From contig OX453281.1 in NCBI GenBank assembly GCA_949710005.1, positions 25,632,362-25,696,361 of the forward strand: a stretch of DNA of 64,000 nucleotides. The letters run 5' to 3'. The DNA is from Ricordea florida. Its lineage: Eukaryota; Cnidaria; Anthozoa; Corallimorpharia; Ricordeidae. Shown here piece after piece: positions 1 to 11,577 of this stretch. How positions within the stretch are numbered: position 1 is the stretch's first letter; the number at the start of each line of letters is the position of its first letter. The translations under genes and the position numbers were made by a program. The notes beneath the pieces were generated by a model. It searched no databases. It saw only the letters and a list, made by a program, of their open reading frames with translations, and was not told the DNA's origin.

Positions 1-537
1 CCCCAAGATTTTTTGATTTAGTTTTAAAATTTCTTATTGAGTTCAATACACTGATACTTTCGTGTTCGCGTATGAAGCCGATGAAATCGTTTGTTGAGGT
101 TTATTAAAAGACCATTAGTGTATTATATTCTATTTTTTCTTGAAGATAATTGTGGCGACTAGAATACTTGTCCTGGCGACCAAAAATGTAAACTTGGAGG
201 CCAGGTGGCCCCAAGATTTTTTTCTGAAAGTCGAGCCCTGTTATAGTGTGCAACATATTTCTCTATTTTTCAGGTTTATGCTTAAAGAGCAAAGCATTTG
301 TTTTAGTTGGAAAATATTTTTGTTTATAAAGTCAAGTGACTATAAAGGCCTTTCAATGCTTCAAAAACTTTGTCGTTGAGCTTTGCATATTGTCTAAAAT
401 AGATGTACATGTATAGTTAAGCTTAGTTTCTTAATAAACTACCAACATTTTATTTTTGAGTTTAAATTTTGTAATCATTACCGCAAAGGTCAATTTTACA
501 ATAACTGAGCGAATTCTCGCGCGCTGATTGGCTAATT
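1..537. other. non-coding, AT-rich, no gene seen
   Basis: I see no convincing coding region here. A short phrase (ccccaagatttttt) occurs at position 1 and again near 209 in the same orientation, so this may be the edge of a dispersed repeat cut by the window start. Confidence 0.5.
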
Positions 538-606
538 AACATTGTCAAAGTTTGTTGTAGATCCACTCGCCTATCGGCTCGTGGATCTACAACACTTTGA
601 CAATGT
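538..606. repeat. foldback repeat (hairpin)
   Basis: The left arm (from aacattgtcaaag) and the right arm (ending ctttgacaatgtt) are nearly perfect reverse complements of about 30 bp, around a short loop near 572. The phrase gcgctgattggctaatt just upstream suggests the end of a MITE-type element. No coding capacity. Confidence 0.7.
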
Positions 607-1339
607 TATGACGCAATTTATCATCAATAAGAGGACAGACGCATAAAAAACGGACGTCAATTTGTTAAATTTAAAACTATATTGTACATTTCCCTCCTTC
701 TCGTTTCCCAGTTCAACAGGAAGCCCATAAATTCATCTTTCTAATACCGCAAATCCTCTGTAAAGCCACCCCCTCAAATGATTAAACCAGCCCCTATGTT
801 CAATAAAAGTATTATTAATTAATATCAATTAATATTATTAATACGCCAGACTTTCTTTAGACGAAGAATTTATAGAGCCACGCCCCTCAAGTAAGCCCCT
901 TCCCCTCCCCTGTGGAAACAGTATCATTCACAATTTCCTTTTGGGATAAAGTGCTATGATTTATTCTCGTCTAAGCAAATCAGTTTGTGACTTTATTGCT
1001 TCATCGATTCTGGGAATAGTCAACATAGAATCATGAGTTGCAAGACTGTTGGTAGCCGGCTGTCCTGTAGGTTTATATGGTAACTTGTATTTCGGAGTTT
1101 TTGAGTCCATACAGGGCAAATGAGGGTGAGAAAAATCTCGAATCTCCGAAAATAAAAATCTATAAATATGGTCAGAAAAATGATACTGCATTTAGCTCAA
1201 TCAATAAGCCACCCCCTCTAATAAGCTACGGCCAGATTGCTTAATAGATGATTCACGGTATGCTTTGAGCCTTGAAAAATAGAGCTCAAACGCCAGCAGC
1301 CATGGACAGCTGTTTCGGCTAGGTCTCATCAGCATGGCA
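607..1339. other. non-coding, no gene seen
   Basis: Low GC, with an AT palindrome near 809-840 (attaattaatatcaattaatattattaat). Only short open frames without recognisable sequence. Confidence 0.5.
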
Positions 1340-2000
1340 CAGCTATCGGAGAGCGAGTTGTTTTGTGTTGTCATGTTTATTGTATGTTTTTGGTGTGTTC
1401 ATGTTTTGTGTGTTGCTACGTTGAGATTACTCGTGTTGTTGCTGTGTTAGTTGGCGTGTCCTGGGCGGGTTGTCATGGTCGTACCTGTTTTCTGTTGTGT
1501 GGTGCATTTGTGGTGTCTCCTTTGGTGTGGTTATGTGCTTTTCGTTTTCATGTCTGATGGGTTTTTTGCTTCGTGATGCCGTGTCTTTTAGTGGGTGTTC
1601 TTGTTATTGCTATGCTGGCGTGTCCTTGACGGCAGTGTTGAAGTTGTTTTATGTTGTCTGGTGTGTGTGCTTTGGTGTTTCCTTTGTGGGAGTTCAGTGT
1701 TCGTGTTGTTGCTTTTTTGGCATATTTATACGCGTTTTGTTGTCATTTTCTGTTGTCTGGTGTATTCTTTGGGTGTTTCCATTGGTGTAGTTATCTCCTC
1801 TGTGTCATCATGTCTGACGGGTTTTGTTGCTTCTTGATGCCGTGTCTTTTTAGTGGATGCTGTTGTTATTGTTGCTTTGTTGGCGTATATCCTTGGTGGA
1901 TTGTTTTGCAGTTATTTCTGTTGTCTGGTATATTTTGATGTTTTCATTGAGGTGTCACCTTTGATGCGTATTGATGCTTTTTTATGCCGTGTCTTTTCAA
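1340..2000. repeat. GT-rich degenerate tandem repeat, copy 1
   Basis: Strongly strand-biased T/G-rich DNA in which phrases such as ttctgttgtctggtgt, gatgccgtgtctttt and tgttgttattgttgct recur at about 1489, 1652, 1751 and 1918. The open frames are Cys/Val/Phe-rich artefacts of the composition. A second copy in the same orientation lies at about 16320-16520, so this is a dispersed repeat with internal tandem structure. Confidence 0.6.
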
Positions 2001-3248
2001 GAGTACCTAGCGGAGCCGCTCCTCCAAATACCCGCTCCGCAGACCGTACTGAGCTGGCTGGGAAATTTCCGTTTGAGCCAGAACCTTGCTAGCTTTTTTC
2101 TGAAATACCGATAAACTTGCTCGCATATTGAATTAAAGCATAAAAACTTGCTGGGAAAAGAATGGCATGCTTTATTTCTAGCTGACTTGCAGCCTTTTGC
2201 AGTGCTCTCTAGCTAGAGATCTCTAATCATGTAATTTAGGAGTCATGTCACGTTAAATGATTCAATAGCCACGCTGGCAAGTAAGGCGTGTCACTTTTTT
2301 TTCATACAAAGACTATTTCACGAGATGCCTCGTTTCCAAACAGTTTATGGGTAAATACAGATTATCGGCATTGTTTGAATTATTGTTCTGCCGTCACTTT
2401 AAGTCATTCATTGCTTTTGTTCCGTAAAGATAATTCGTTACCGATTTTCCGCGCACATCAACGTGACGCTTGGCGTTCTACCACAGTTTACACTGATACC
2501 TCACTAGGGACACAGTGCAGTCACTAGAATAGACTACAGCATTTTCACTAACAGAAGTTTGACAGTGTCAGAATACCTCTGGTAAGATTTCGATTCCATA
2601 GCTCTGTTTTGAATTGATAAGATTTTGGGACGAAGTCAGTCAAATTTATTTAATTAATTTTTGAATTTACAACAGCCACAGCATTCACGTCGCTGGCGTG
2701 TTTTTTTCCGAGGCTTTTTCAAGTCAGTAGCAACTACCTAAACTGCCGGAGTACCTCATTGACAGAGTGGTAAGTTGTTTATAATAATTATAGTTCTTCT
2801 TTAAACAGTGTTTTTTATAAGCCGTTTCTGTTCTCTAATGGGAACACTGTTAAGCCCTGTGTGCGTGTGCGTTGGTGAGTGTTAAACCAACACAGAAACC
2901 TTTTGGTCCTTTTTTCCGGCCTTGGTTTATGTAAATTATTAAGCTTCATGATTCGCTTATTTAAATTTAAAATCGATAGATTTTTCGGCTTTTGAGTGCA
3001 ATCTTTTATGCCACATACTCGTCCCTCCACTGCCTATTTACTGTAGCCAGTCCCAGCAGCCGGCGTTCGTTTAGTGGGGCGCTGCGCAAACAGAGGCAAA
3101 TGAAAAAAAGGCGAGCGGACCGAAAATTCAAAACTTAGGTAACTTGAGATATAATCCCCGACAACTGCTCGTTGTCTTGGCTGTGAAACATTACTAACTT
3201 ACAACTAAAGCAAGCAAGAGGATACTTTCAGCAGGCAGTAAAGAAATA
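2001..3248. other. non-coding, no gene seen
   Basis: The first ~150 bases (cggagccgctcc, ctgctggga phrases) resemble the DNA around 16017-16260 and probably belong to the same dispersed repeat. The rest shows no open frame with protein-like composition. Confidence 0.45.
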
Positions 3249-3391
3249 CCTCTTATTAATCGAGTTCGAGTTCCGTACTGTAAAATACGGACCGAGATTT
3301 TTCCCGTCGATTTATAAATCGATGGGAAAAAGCGAGGATCCGTATTTTACAATACGGACCGAGAAAACGAGGTTAATAAGATATTTATTAT
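3249..3391. repeat. foldback MITE-like repeat (tacggaccgag family)
   Basis: The element folds on itself: ccgtactgtaaaatacgg and the reverse-complementary copy near 3340 flank a centre at tcgatttataaatcga. The outer ends (cctcttattaa / ttaataaga) are also complementary. The phrase gtacggaccgag recurs near 36713, and the window's last bases (ctcgttttctcggtccg) look like the start of another copy. Confidence 0.65.
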
Positions 3392-5058
3392 ATCTCTCAT
3401 TCTGGAGAAAAGAAACCATTTCAAGTCAATCGCGGCTACATTACATAATTACATTAATAAGAGCGGGAAAGCCATTGATGTTTTAGGGTTGCCTAATTTT
3501 TTATTTCAAGGTATTTTTAAGAACCACCATTTTGTGATGACTGTTCCTTTTTTGTGTTTATAGTTGTGAGACATCACTGTGTGCGAAAAGGATTACTTTT
3601 GCATCATCGGCAACACAGAGGAAATAAAGGTATTGAACTCTATAACTCCTGTCTTGCATGTTAGATAACAGATGTCAGTCACCACAATGGAAGTTTTTTT
3701 CGGCATAAACAATTTTTCACAAGACCTTTAGGAAAAGCATGGCATCACAGCATAATTTCATAACGAATAAATTACTGGCAAAAAGATGGACACCCTTATA
3801 CCCGCCAAGAATCCAGTCTAGGTACGAAGGCGGTACAGCCTGCAGGAGCGGATTTTCCTTCGGCCTGTTAAAAGTACGCTGTTAAAAAGAAATAACATTT
3901 CCTTTGATCCATTGTGACGTGCAGGCTGCTTGCTAATGAAAAGCATGTTAAAGACCCTCATTTTCCTTCCGTTTATTGTGTGCAATTACTTAGAACTCAA
4001 CAACCCGCAGAGCGTTTCGCCGCATTTTTTTCAAACTAACGGCTGACTAACTAACTAACTAACTGCACAGTACACTCAACCTGGAGTAGCGTTGAAAGAT
4101 CATTATGCTATGACAGTGGAAAAAGTTTAAACGTTTGGACTCGCTTAACTGCTGTTTTGGTCCCCGGTGCTATCTTTCTTGAATTTCTTTAAAAAAGACA
4201 CGGAAATTAGTCTTGCGGCTTACTGGTCAAGCTTGACATACTTCGGTCACACATTTTTTTTTTTGCGTTGCGGAATAAAAACCTCTTTCGGATTGCGTGC
4301 ATGTTAGAATCAACGTAGAACAGGATATACATTTAACATTATCGATCTGGCGTGGATTTTGTTACAAATATTTGGCTACGTTTCCTTCGCTATCTCTTTT
4401 CCGAGTGTTCCTGCCACTGAGATAAGACTGGTAAGAGTTGGCGTGAAAAGGAAAACTTGTCAGTCCCACAAAAAAACACATGTTTGGGAAGGTAAAACGG
4501 AACTGCTCAAGAGCCTGTGGTTTCTTCCTATGCGGGACAAAAAGATAAAATCTTACAGTTGCCCGAGGAATACATTTTTTCCTCGCATCATGAACTGCAG
4601 TGATTGCAATTCACATCTATGACAACTCTCATGGATATTATCCGAGAGTGTCGCGGAAACAGACCGCATCTCCCGGTCTCCCGTGCCGGCGACCAAATCT
4701 CCCAGATTCAAATGAAAGTGCTTTAAAATACCTGTTTTCGTGCTCATTTTGACCAATCATTTTAGCGAAAAATTTGAAATATTTGATGCTTTTTGCGGTT
4801 TTTATGAATTTCGCTACGCTTAAGAAAAGAGGTTTTCCGGACATTCCTTTACTAAATTATTTATGTTGTCATGTTGTCAGTGCGCCTGTTCATTACAAGT
4901 CAGGGATAAAAGAAATTACGACTACTTTGTCGAACTGTAGGAATTTATTCATAACAAACAAGTTGTAGTCCGGTAAACAATAATTTTACTGTAGTCGCGT
5001 TTACTGGTATACTTTGTATACGTTGTTTGGACAATCGTGAAAAACTGTTAGTGAAATT
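3392..5058. other. non-coding, no gene seen
   Basis: Contains short frames of up to 87 codons on both strands around 4359-4968 that overlap each other and lack conserved motifs. I see no splice-linked coding structure. A short taac tandem (actaactaactaactaac) sits near 4049. Confidence 0.45.
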
Positions 5059-5680
5059 TCAAATGCATTTCAGTAGATAAGTCTTAAAAATGTCCTCTAT
5101 GAGTCCAAGGTTTGATGAACTAGTCCTGAATTTGATGACAACTTTATGGGCCCTTGCTGGTCTTCCAGAAACGCCACGACTCCAGATAGCGTCTTCCATC
5201 ACGAGGCTAGTGGTAAATAAATGTAGAGATTTAAACAGTTAATTAGAACATAATAAAACTCTGTGCTATATCATACTTCTGCGTTTTGAAATAAGGTTTA
5301 GGGAAAACCAAACGTTACTTGTAAAATTCTGCTTGTTTCGCCAAGGATCTTTAAGGCCCATTTCACGTTAAGGCCCTTTAGAAAAGAAGCAATGTTACGT
5401 ACCATGTCGTCTCCCAGATGGTGACATCATCGATAAGTGGTGCTAATAGTCTGGATATATTTGCGTTTATCGTTGCTTTTACTTGGCCACGTTCTTTCAA
5501 CTCGACGCACGAGCTATCTTTTGGATTACTTGGATTGCGCCTCAATTTGTATACGCCTCCTGTAGTTAAGTCCTCCCCACGTCCGTAATAACACATTCCA
5601 ACTGCTCGCACACGTTCTGAAGGTGTTGCGTTGTCCCTTTCCTTTAATGTTACTTCTTTGTCAACAGGCTTGTTCGACAT
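5059..5680 (-). CDS. small HIRAN-domain protein, two exons
   Basis: Exon 1 runs from the ATG at 5680 down to 5403 and ends at a consensus donor (gtacgt). Exon 2 runs from 5206, after an acceptor ccactag, to a TGA at 5059-5061. The phases fit (TG|C), giving 426 nt and 141 residues. Exon 1 encodes a HIRAN-like module: RVRAVGMCYYG opens the strand, and RRNPSNPKDSSCVEL matches the family pattern 'hydrophobic - R - x - P - x - N - x - x - D'. HIRAN domains are DNA-end-binding modules of HLTF/Rad5 helicases. They also occur as stand-alone small proteins, and this gene carries no helicase. Exon 2 is basic (VSGRPARAHKVVIKF) and unassigned. The mature protein would be soluble; its role is unknown. The BEL-1 insertion lies about 340 bp upstream of the start codon. 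The second exon is inferred from splice signals and frame only. Confidence 0.62.
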
Positions 5681-6017
5681 TTCTCCGATCGGTTAATGTA
5701 CACGAAAGGAACTGATTGACAGCAAAAGAAAAACGAAATCTCAAAATTTGTTGGCGTTGCCCGTTTTCGTTTCAAGAATGCTCAGCGTTCATTCAACGCC
5801 CACGACACCACATTTCTGATTGACATGATTTTGTTATCACCTTTAGCGGTGTTTGTCCATGATTAGAATTCAGTAATTTACTTTGCATGACCCGGTTTGG
5901 TGAGCATATTGAACCCGCAAGGCGTCTTCCATTGATTTTGCATATTCTGCCATTTTTACTCGGGCTTTCAGGAAAGGCCCGAGTTCAAATTCCGGCTTTG
6001 TTAATTTTTTACGTTCG
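5681..6017. promoter_or_regulatory. upstream region of the HIRAN gene with a small hairpin
   Basis: This is the probable promoter interval of the minus-strand HIRAN gene. No TATA box is obvious. A hairpin, actcgggc...gcccgagt, lies at about 5958-5985. BEL-1 begins at 6018. Confidence 0.3.
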
Positions 6018-6175
6018 TGTCGGGTCGAACATTACGTCATCCAACCGGTTTGAACCAGTTGGATGAGCACGAGGGGAGAGTGTGTGACAGTTTTTTCTTC
6101 GGATGAAGTGATTCTTGTAACGTTGACATTTACTTGTACACTGGTGAATAAATTGTTCGTAAAAACACTACGACA
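6018..6175 (+). repeat. BEL-1 5' LTR
   Basis: 158 bp, TG...CA ends. Contains an inverted motif near its start (ccaaccggtttgaaccagttgg). A gaataaattg sequence near the end could serve as the polyadenylation signal. Matches the 3' LTR at all but one base. Confidence 0.93.
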
Positions 6176-6180
6176 CAAAG

Positions 6181-6198
6181 TGGCGACCCCGCCAGGAC
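6181..6198 (+). other. BEL-1 primer-binding site
   Basis: TGGCGACCCCGCCAGGA begins five bases after the LTR end. TGG at the start complements a tRNA CCA tail, and the rest resembles the complement of a tRNA-Arg acceptor and T arm. The tRNA identity is from memory and should be treated as tentative. Confidence 0.6.
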
Positions 6199-6279
6199 AA
6201 GAACAGGAAGGAGTTTGTGAGTTACAGTTACTTAGCGAAAAAACAAACCTGGAACGTGTGAGTAAAATCTAAAGTAAAC

Positions 6280-9200
6280 ATGGCCACCGATCTTGATCTT
6301 GACGCCGCGATAAAAAGGATCGACGCGAAATTGCGAATGTTGAAGTTTACACGGGAAGATGTACCTAGGATCAGAGGAAAAAACGAGCTGAAGGCGCTGG
6401 AACGATTACAAAAAGCTATGGAAGGTCAGATCGATGGCGTTCACGAACAGATGTTCCAAATACAAGCTCTCAGAATAGAGAATGGAGATGATCCAGTTGA
6501 GGTGAGGGAATGGTCTCTTGAAATAGAAAGACAACTGGAAGAGTTTCAGGAAACTGCCGACGATGTGAGAGAAATGGCGAGAAACAAGCAAGAGGAGGCA
6601 TTACGGAGACAGCGAGACGAAGAGGAAATGAGAGAAGAGGAGAAAAGGAGACGCCATTACGAAGAGGAGTTGAAGCTCGAGGAAGCGCGAATGAAAATGA
6701 AGCGGGAATATGAAAGGAAATTCGAGGAGGATCGAAACAAATCTATCAAGGAAAGCGGTGCCAAGTTACCCAAGCTAACAATCACGCAGTTTCAGGGAAC
6801 GCATTTGGACTGGTTGAGATTCTGGAGTCAGTTCGAAACAGAGATAGACAAGGCAAGTATCTCTCAGGTTGCTAAGTTTTCGTACCTCAAGGAGCTATTA
6901 ATATCAACAGTGCGAGTCTTTGTTGATGGTCTGCCCTATAATTCTGAGGGATATGAACGAGCGAAATTTATTCTGAGTAGCAAATACGGTAAGTCAAGTG
7001 AAGTAGCAAATGCCCACATGCAAGAAATTATTGGCTTGTCCACCATTACTGGCACACGTCCAGCTCCAATCCAGGAGTTTTACGAGAAGCTAACAAGCCA
7101 CGTTCAGGTTCTTGAGACTATGGGCAAGATCAAGGAGATTCATGGATTTGCCCGCACAACCCTTGACAAACTACCTGGGATCAGAGCAGACTTAGTAAGA
7201 CTAGATGACAATTGGCAAGAGTGGGGTTTTTCTGAATTGATTGAGTCCTTAAGGAGGTGGTGTGACCGTAACCCTGTTCCCAGCGACAACCCAAAGCAAG
7301 ACCTCCCAAGGCGTGACTTGTCGAATCGTGATTTATCAAACCGGAAACCGCCATTTCGAAGCCCATCAAGTCATTCCCTGCCCAAGAAGAACACTGTTTA
7401 CCAAACAAAGGATGAGGTTGGAAGAATGGGACGTGGCTGCATCTATTGTAACAGTGAGGACCACAAGGCCACGGAGTGTAAAAAGGTCCCTAACTTGAAC
7501 CAGCGCAAAAAGATCTTAAGTGACAAGAGGTTGTGTTTCAACTGCACAGGTGCAAAACACCAAGCGCAAGATTGCCGCAGCAAAACCAACTGCCAGGTTT
7601 GTGGTCACAGGCATCACACATCCATTTGTGATAAACAGCATAGCAACAATCAAATGATGTTAGCAACTGGTGAAGGATCTGTCATTTACCCAGTGGTGGT
7701 TGTAGTGGTTGATGGTATCAAATGCAGGGCTTTACTAGATACAGGTTCTGGAAGTTCCTATGCATCAGCAGCCCTTGTTGCTCGTTTGAATAAACGACCT
7801 TTCCACGTCGAACATAGACAGATTGAAATGATGCTTTGCTCAACAGTCCAGAAGGTCCAGAGCTATTCTGTTAAGGTTGGCAGTGTTGATGGGAAGTTTG
7901 AGATGACAACGAGGGTCAGCAAGGTTGACAAAGGTCTTTTGCTCACTGTCCCCAATCCGAATTATGAAGATCTGATCAGAAAATATTGTCATCTACAAGG
8001 AGTGGTCATGAACGATGACGACAAGAAGAGTGAGTTGCCCATCCATGTAATCCTTGGGGCTAGTGAGTACTCAAGAATAAAGACGGAGACCAAGCCAAAG
8101 ATTGGACAACCATCCGAACCAATTGCCGAGCTCACCAAGCTAGGGTGGACCATGATGTCTACAGGAGAGGAAAGCGTACTCTCAAATGTTTACTTTACAA
8201 GGACATCCACAGCAGACTACCAGCAACTCTGCAGTTTAGATGTGTTGGGGCTTGAGGATAGGGCGGAAGAAGACCAACAGGACGTCTTTGATGAGTTCAG
8301 CCAACAGTTACAACGGAGTGAGGAAGGATGGTATCAAACAGGATTACTGTGGAAGGTGGGACACGCTCCCCTGCTCAAGAATGAACGTGGGAGCAAAAGA
8401 AGACTTGAAGGTTTGCTAAAGAAGTTACAGAGAGAACCGGGGATGTTAGACAAGTACGATGAAATCATACAAGAGCAGTTGGCTGATGGGATAGTTGAAA
8501 GAGTTACAGATGTGGCGACCAGTAGGGAATTTTACATTCCACACAAAGGAGTAAAGAGGGAATCAGCAGAGACAACCAAACTGAGGATTGTATTTGATGC
8601 GTCGGCAAGGCCAGGAGAGGAGAAGCCATCACTAAATGAGTGCCTAGAAAGCGGACCGCCCCTTCAGAATCTGTTGTGGGACGTGTTAGTGCGTAATCGT
8701 TTTAAGCCAGTCGCGCTGGCAGGTGACATCAAGCAGGCGTTTCTACAAGTACGAATAAGGGCAGAAGACAGAGATGCACTGCGCTTTCATTGGATCAAGG
8801 ACAAGGACCCATCAGCTATTGAAGTCTTGAGGTTTACGCGAGCATTATTCGGCTTGGTTCAGTCGCCATTCCTATTGGCAGCGACACTAAAATTGCATCT
8901 AGAGAGCCTAAGGGAGAAGTACCCAGAAGAAATTGAAGAGATCCTAAGGAGTCTATACGTCGATGATGTTATCACTGGTGGCAGTACCACGGCAGAAGTC
9001 CAAGAACTGAAGAAGACCATAGTGTCAGTGTTTGGAGAGGCAAAGTTTACTATGCACAAGTGGAACTCTAATGTGTCTCAGCTGGAGAGTGAAATTATTA
9101 GTGTCGAAGAGCAGCCAACCTTTGCAAAGCAACAGTTGGGGGTCAAGGAAGGGGAATCAAAGCTGTTAGGACTCCCATGGAACAAATCAGATGACTCAAT

Positions 9201-11577
9201 TGCTGTGAAATTTCCTGAGGAACCTATTGATGTTACGAAAAGAGGGATCCTACGTTTCCTAGCCGCTGTATACGACCCACTAGGTTTAGCATCACCTGCA
9301 ACACTTGTGGGAAAGTTTCTGTATCGTGAAGTATGTGACTTGCGTCTGCCATGGGATGAGAAGGTATCAGACAAAATTGGGCAAGAATGGTTCAAGTTTG
9401 TGAGGAGTCTCCCAAGCATGATTGAAGTGCCACGAAGCCTACCAAGGTTTAAAGAGCCAACTGAGGGAGTTGAGCTACATGTCTTTGGCGACACAAGTGG
9501 ATCTGGGATATCCGCAGTTGCATATGCAGTAATCGAACAAGCCTCAGGGTTGAGCCAGGGTTTAATTGCGGCTAAGTCAAGATTGGCAAAGAAGAATCTT
9601 ACCATTCCGAGACTGGAACTTGTAGCAGCACATATGGCCGCAAACCTTGCAGAGAATGTGCGAAAGGCATTATCTGACCAACCAATCAAGTCAGTTTATG
9701 GCTGGAGTGACAGCAAGGTTGCCCTCCACTGGATCAAGGGGTGCGGTTCTTACAAGCAATTCGTGGCTAATAGAGTCCGCAAGATCAATGCCAAGGATTT
9801 CATTGAGTGGAGGCACGTGGACACCAAACGGAACCCGGCAGACATAGGAAGCAGAGGTTGTAAGGCAGGTCATCTATCCAGTTTGTGGTTACCAGGTCCA
9901 GAGTGGCTTCCCAATCGGGAAGAGTGGCCAGAAGAGATAGTGACGAACCCTAGCAAAGAAACAGAAGCAGAAGCTAAGCTCACTAAGGAGATCTTTGCAG
10001 TTGCAGTCGAACCAAAGGATGATCTTGATGAGTTACTGGAGAAGCATGTTCTTTGGCAGATGGTCAGAGTTACGGGATGGGTCGGACGGTTTTCTCAGAA
10101 CTGCCGAAGCAAGAAACTGTATCGAATCAGAGGTCCCTTGACGACAGCTGAAACCGATAGAGCAGTGAAGTGGTGGATAAGACGTGAACAAGGGAGATAC
10201 AGTGTGACAGAGAAGTTCCAGGAGGACCAACAAAGATTAAATCTTCAAAAGAATGATGAAGGGATTTATGTATGCAAGGGAAGAATCCAGGGAGTTTATC
10301 CGGTGTATCTGCCACCCAGGGTGACCTTATCAGAAAAAATTGTGCAAGATGCCCACATCATGACCCTGCATGGGGGAGTTGGACAGACTATGGTGCTTGT
10401 ACGACAAAAGTATTGGATACCCCGTCTTCGGCAGCTGACGAAGAATGTCATTAATCACTGCTTTGGGTGCAAGAAATTCCATGTCACAAGGTTCCCCAAG
10501 CCAAAACCAGCAGATCTACCAGTTGATCGTACAGATGGATCATATCCCTTCCAAGTAATAGGAGTGGATTTCGCTGGTCCTATAGCGTACAAGGCCTCCA
10601 AGAAGAAACAAGGCAAAGCACACCTACTCCTGTTTGCATGTAGTCTAACTAGAGCAGTCCATTTAGAGTTGCTGACAGACCAGACTACTGAAAGCTTTAT
10701 AAAGTGCTTAAAGCGGTTTATTGCGAGACGGGGGAGACCTAGGAAGATCTATTCTGACAATGGTAGGAGCTTTGTAGCTGCCAGCAAGTGGCTAAAGAGT
10801 ATCATGAGAGACGAGATGACCCAAGATTATCTTGCCCATCACAACATGCTGTGGCAGTTTAATCTTGCCAGGGCCCCGTGGTGGGGCGGACAATTTGAAC
10901 GGTTAATTGGAATAGTAAAGCAGGCTTTCTACAAGGTTATTGGACGGGCGAACCTTACTTTCAGTGAGCTAGAGGAAGTGTTCCTTGACGTGGAGGTGGC
11001 CGTCAACAACCGGCCCTTAACCTATGTAGAAGATGATGTTGAATTTCCGGTACTTACCCCAGCAGTTATGATGTATGGAGAATCATATGTCCTTCCAGAG
11101 GAAGACGTGGACTTGTTAGAGGATGTGGAATTACGGAAGAGAGCAAGGTACCTTCGGCGTTGCAAGGACGTTTTATGGTCGCGATGGTCCGCAGAGTATG
11201 TAAGGAGTTTAAGGGAACGACACAACCTAAAGCACAAGTCTAAGGAACCAACCCTCGAGGTTGGAGATGTGGTGCTGATACAGAACGAGGAGCGTAATCG
11301 TGGGAAGTGGAACATCGGTATCGTCACCAAGTTGATCAAGGGAAGTGACGGAGTCCTCCGAGGAGCCAGACTGAGAGCAGGAAAGTCGTACCTGGAACGG
11401 GCGATCCAACAACTTTGTCCAATGGAGCTGTCTTGCGACGTGACACACACAGAGTCGAATCAAGTAGTACAGCTCAATCCCAGAGCCAGAGAATTTGCTC
11501 CAAGACAAGCAGCCATAGCTGCAATAGAGCGTATTAGAGGTATTGCAGAAGAAGAAAAAGCCAATGAACTGTCCTAG
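6280..11577 (+). CDS. BEL/Pao gag-pol polyprotein (1765 aa)
   Basis: A single uninterrupted frame with a good start context (aacATGGCC). In order: an N-terminal charged coiled-coil region (about residues 85-160, rich in Glu/Arg); a gag-like DUF1759 segment (about 165-310, FQGTHLDWLRFWSQF); zinc knuckles (CIYC at about 387, CFNC at 419, then CQVC); an aspartic protease with D487-TGSG; reverse transcriptase with LRIVFDAS (about 769) and YVDD at 893-896; RNase H with FGDTS (D1071); an integrase H2C2 zinc finger (about 1355-1405); and the integrase core with D1430, D1493 and E1540. The catalytic residues of protease, RT, RNase H and integrase are all present. The protein replicates and inserts the element through a cytoplasmic particle, as in the family. 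No frameshift separates gag from pol. Confidence 0.95.
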   Translation: MATDLDLDAAIKRIDAKLRMLKFTREDVPRIRGKNELKALERLQKAMEGQIDGVHEQMFQIQALRIENGDDPVEVREWSLEIERQLEEFQETADDVREMARNKQEEALRRQRDEEEMREEEKRRRHYEEELKLEEARMKMKREYERKFEEDRNKSIKESGAKLPKLTITQFQGTHLDWLRFWSQFETEIDKASISQVAKFSYLKELLISTVRVFVDGLPYNSEGYERAKFILSSKYGKSSEVANAHMQEIIGLSTITGTRPAPIQEFYEKLTSHVQVLETMGKIKEIHGFARTTLDKLPGIRADLVRLDDNWQEWGFSELIESLRRWCDRNPVPSDNPKQDLPRRDLSNRDLSNRKPPFRSPSSHSLPKKNTVYQTKDEVGRMGRGCIYCNSEDHKATECKKVPNLNQRKKILSDKRLCFNCTGAKHQAQDCRSKTNCQVCGHRHHTSICDKQHSNNQMMLATGEGSVIYPVVVVVVDGIKCRALLDTGSGSSYASAALVARLNKRPFHVEHRQIEMMLCSTVQKVQSYSVKVGSVDGKFEMTTRVSKVDKGLLLTVPNPNYEDLIRKYCHLQGVVMNDDDKKSELPIHVILGASEYSRIKTETKPKIGQPSEPIAELTKLGWTMMSTGEESVLSNVYFTRTSTADYQQLCSLDVLGLEDRAEEDQQDVFDEFSQQLQRSEEGWYQTGLLWKVGHAPLLKNERGSKRRLEGLLKKLQREPGMLDKYDEIIQEQLADGIVERVTDVATSREFYIPHKGVKRESAETTKLRIVFDASARPGEEKPSLNECLESGPPLQNLLWDVLVRNRFKPVALAGDIKQAFLQVRIRAEDRDALRFHWIKDKDPSAIEVLRFTRALFGLVQSPFLLAATLKLHLESLREKYPEEIEEILRSLYVDDVITGGSTTAEVQELKKTIVSVFGEAKFTMHKWNSNVSQLESEIISVEEQPTFAKQQLGVKEGESKLLGLPWNKSDDSIAVKFPEEPIDVTKRGILRFLAAVYDPLGLASPATLVGKFLYREVCDLRLPWDEKVSDKIGQEWFKFVRSLPSMIEVPRSLPRFKEPTEGVELHVFGDTSGSGISAVAYAVIEQASGLSQGLIAAKSRLAKKNLTIPRLELVAAHMAANLAENVRKALSDQPIKSVYGWSDSKVALHWIKGCGSYKQFVANRVRKINAKDFIEWRHVDTKRNPADIGSRGCKAGHLSSLWLPGPEWLPNREEWPEEIVTNPSKETEAEAKLTKEIFAVAVEPKDDLDELLEKHVLWQMVRVTGWVGRFSQNCRSKKLYRIRGPLTTAETDRAVKWWIRREQGRYSVTEKFQEDQQRLNLQKNDEGIYVCKGRIQGVYPVYLPPRVTLSEKIVQDAHIMTLHGGVGQTMVLVRQKYWIPRLRQLTKNVINHCFGCKKFHVTRFPKPKPADLPVDRTDGSYPFQVIGVDFAGPIAYKASKKKQGKAHLLLFACSLTRAVHLELLTDQTTESFIKCLKRFIARRGRPRKIYSDNGRSFVAASKWLKSIMRDEMTQDYLAHHNMLWQFNLARAPWWGGQFERLIGIVKQAFYKVIGRANLTFSELEEVFLDVEVAVNNRPLTYVEDDVEFPVLTPAVMMYGESYVLPEEDVDLLEDVELRKRARYLRRCKDVLWSRWSAEYVRSLRERHNLKHKSKEPTLEVGDVVLIQNEERNRGKWNIGIVTKLIKGSDGVLRGARLRAGKSYLERAIQQLCPMELSCDVTHTESNQVVQLNPRAREFAPRQAAIAAIERIRGIAEEEKANELS

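Noticed and set aside
1470..1938. Overlapping Cys/Val/Phe-rich frames of 60-106 codons
   Set aside because: They come from the T/G-biased tandem repeat and are not conserved between its units.
9078..9689. 203-codon minus-strand frame inside BEL-1
   Set aside because: Antisense shadow of the RT/RNase H coding region with no motifs of its own.
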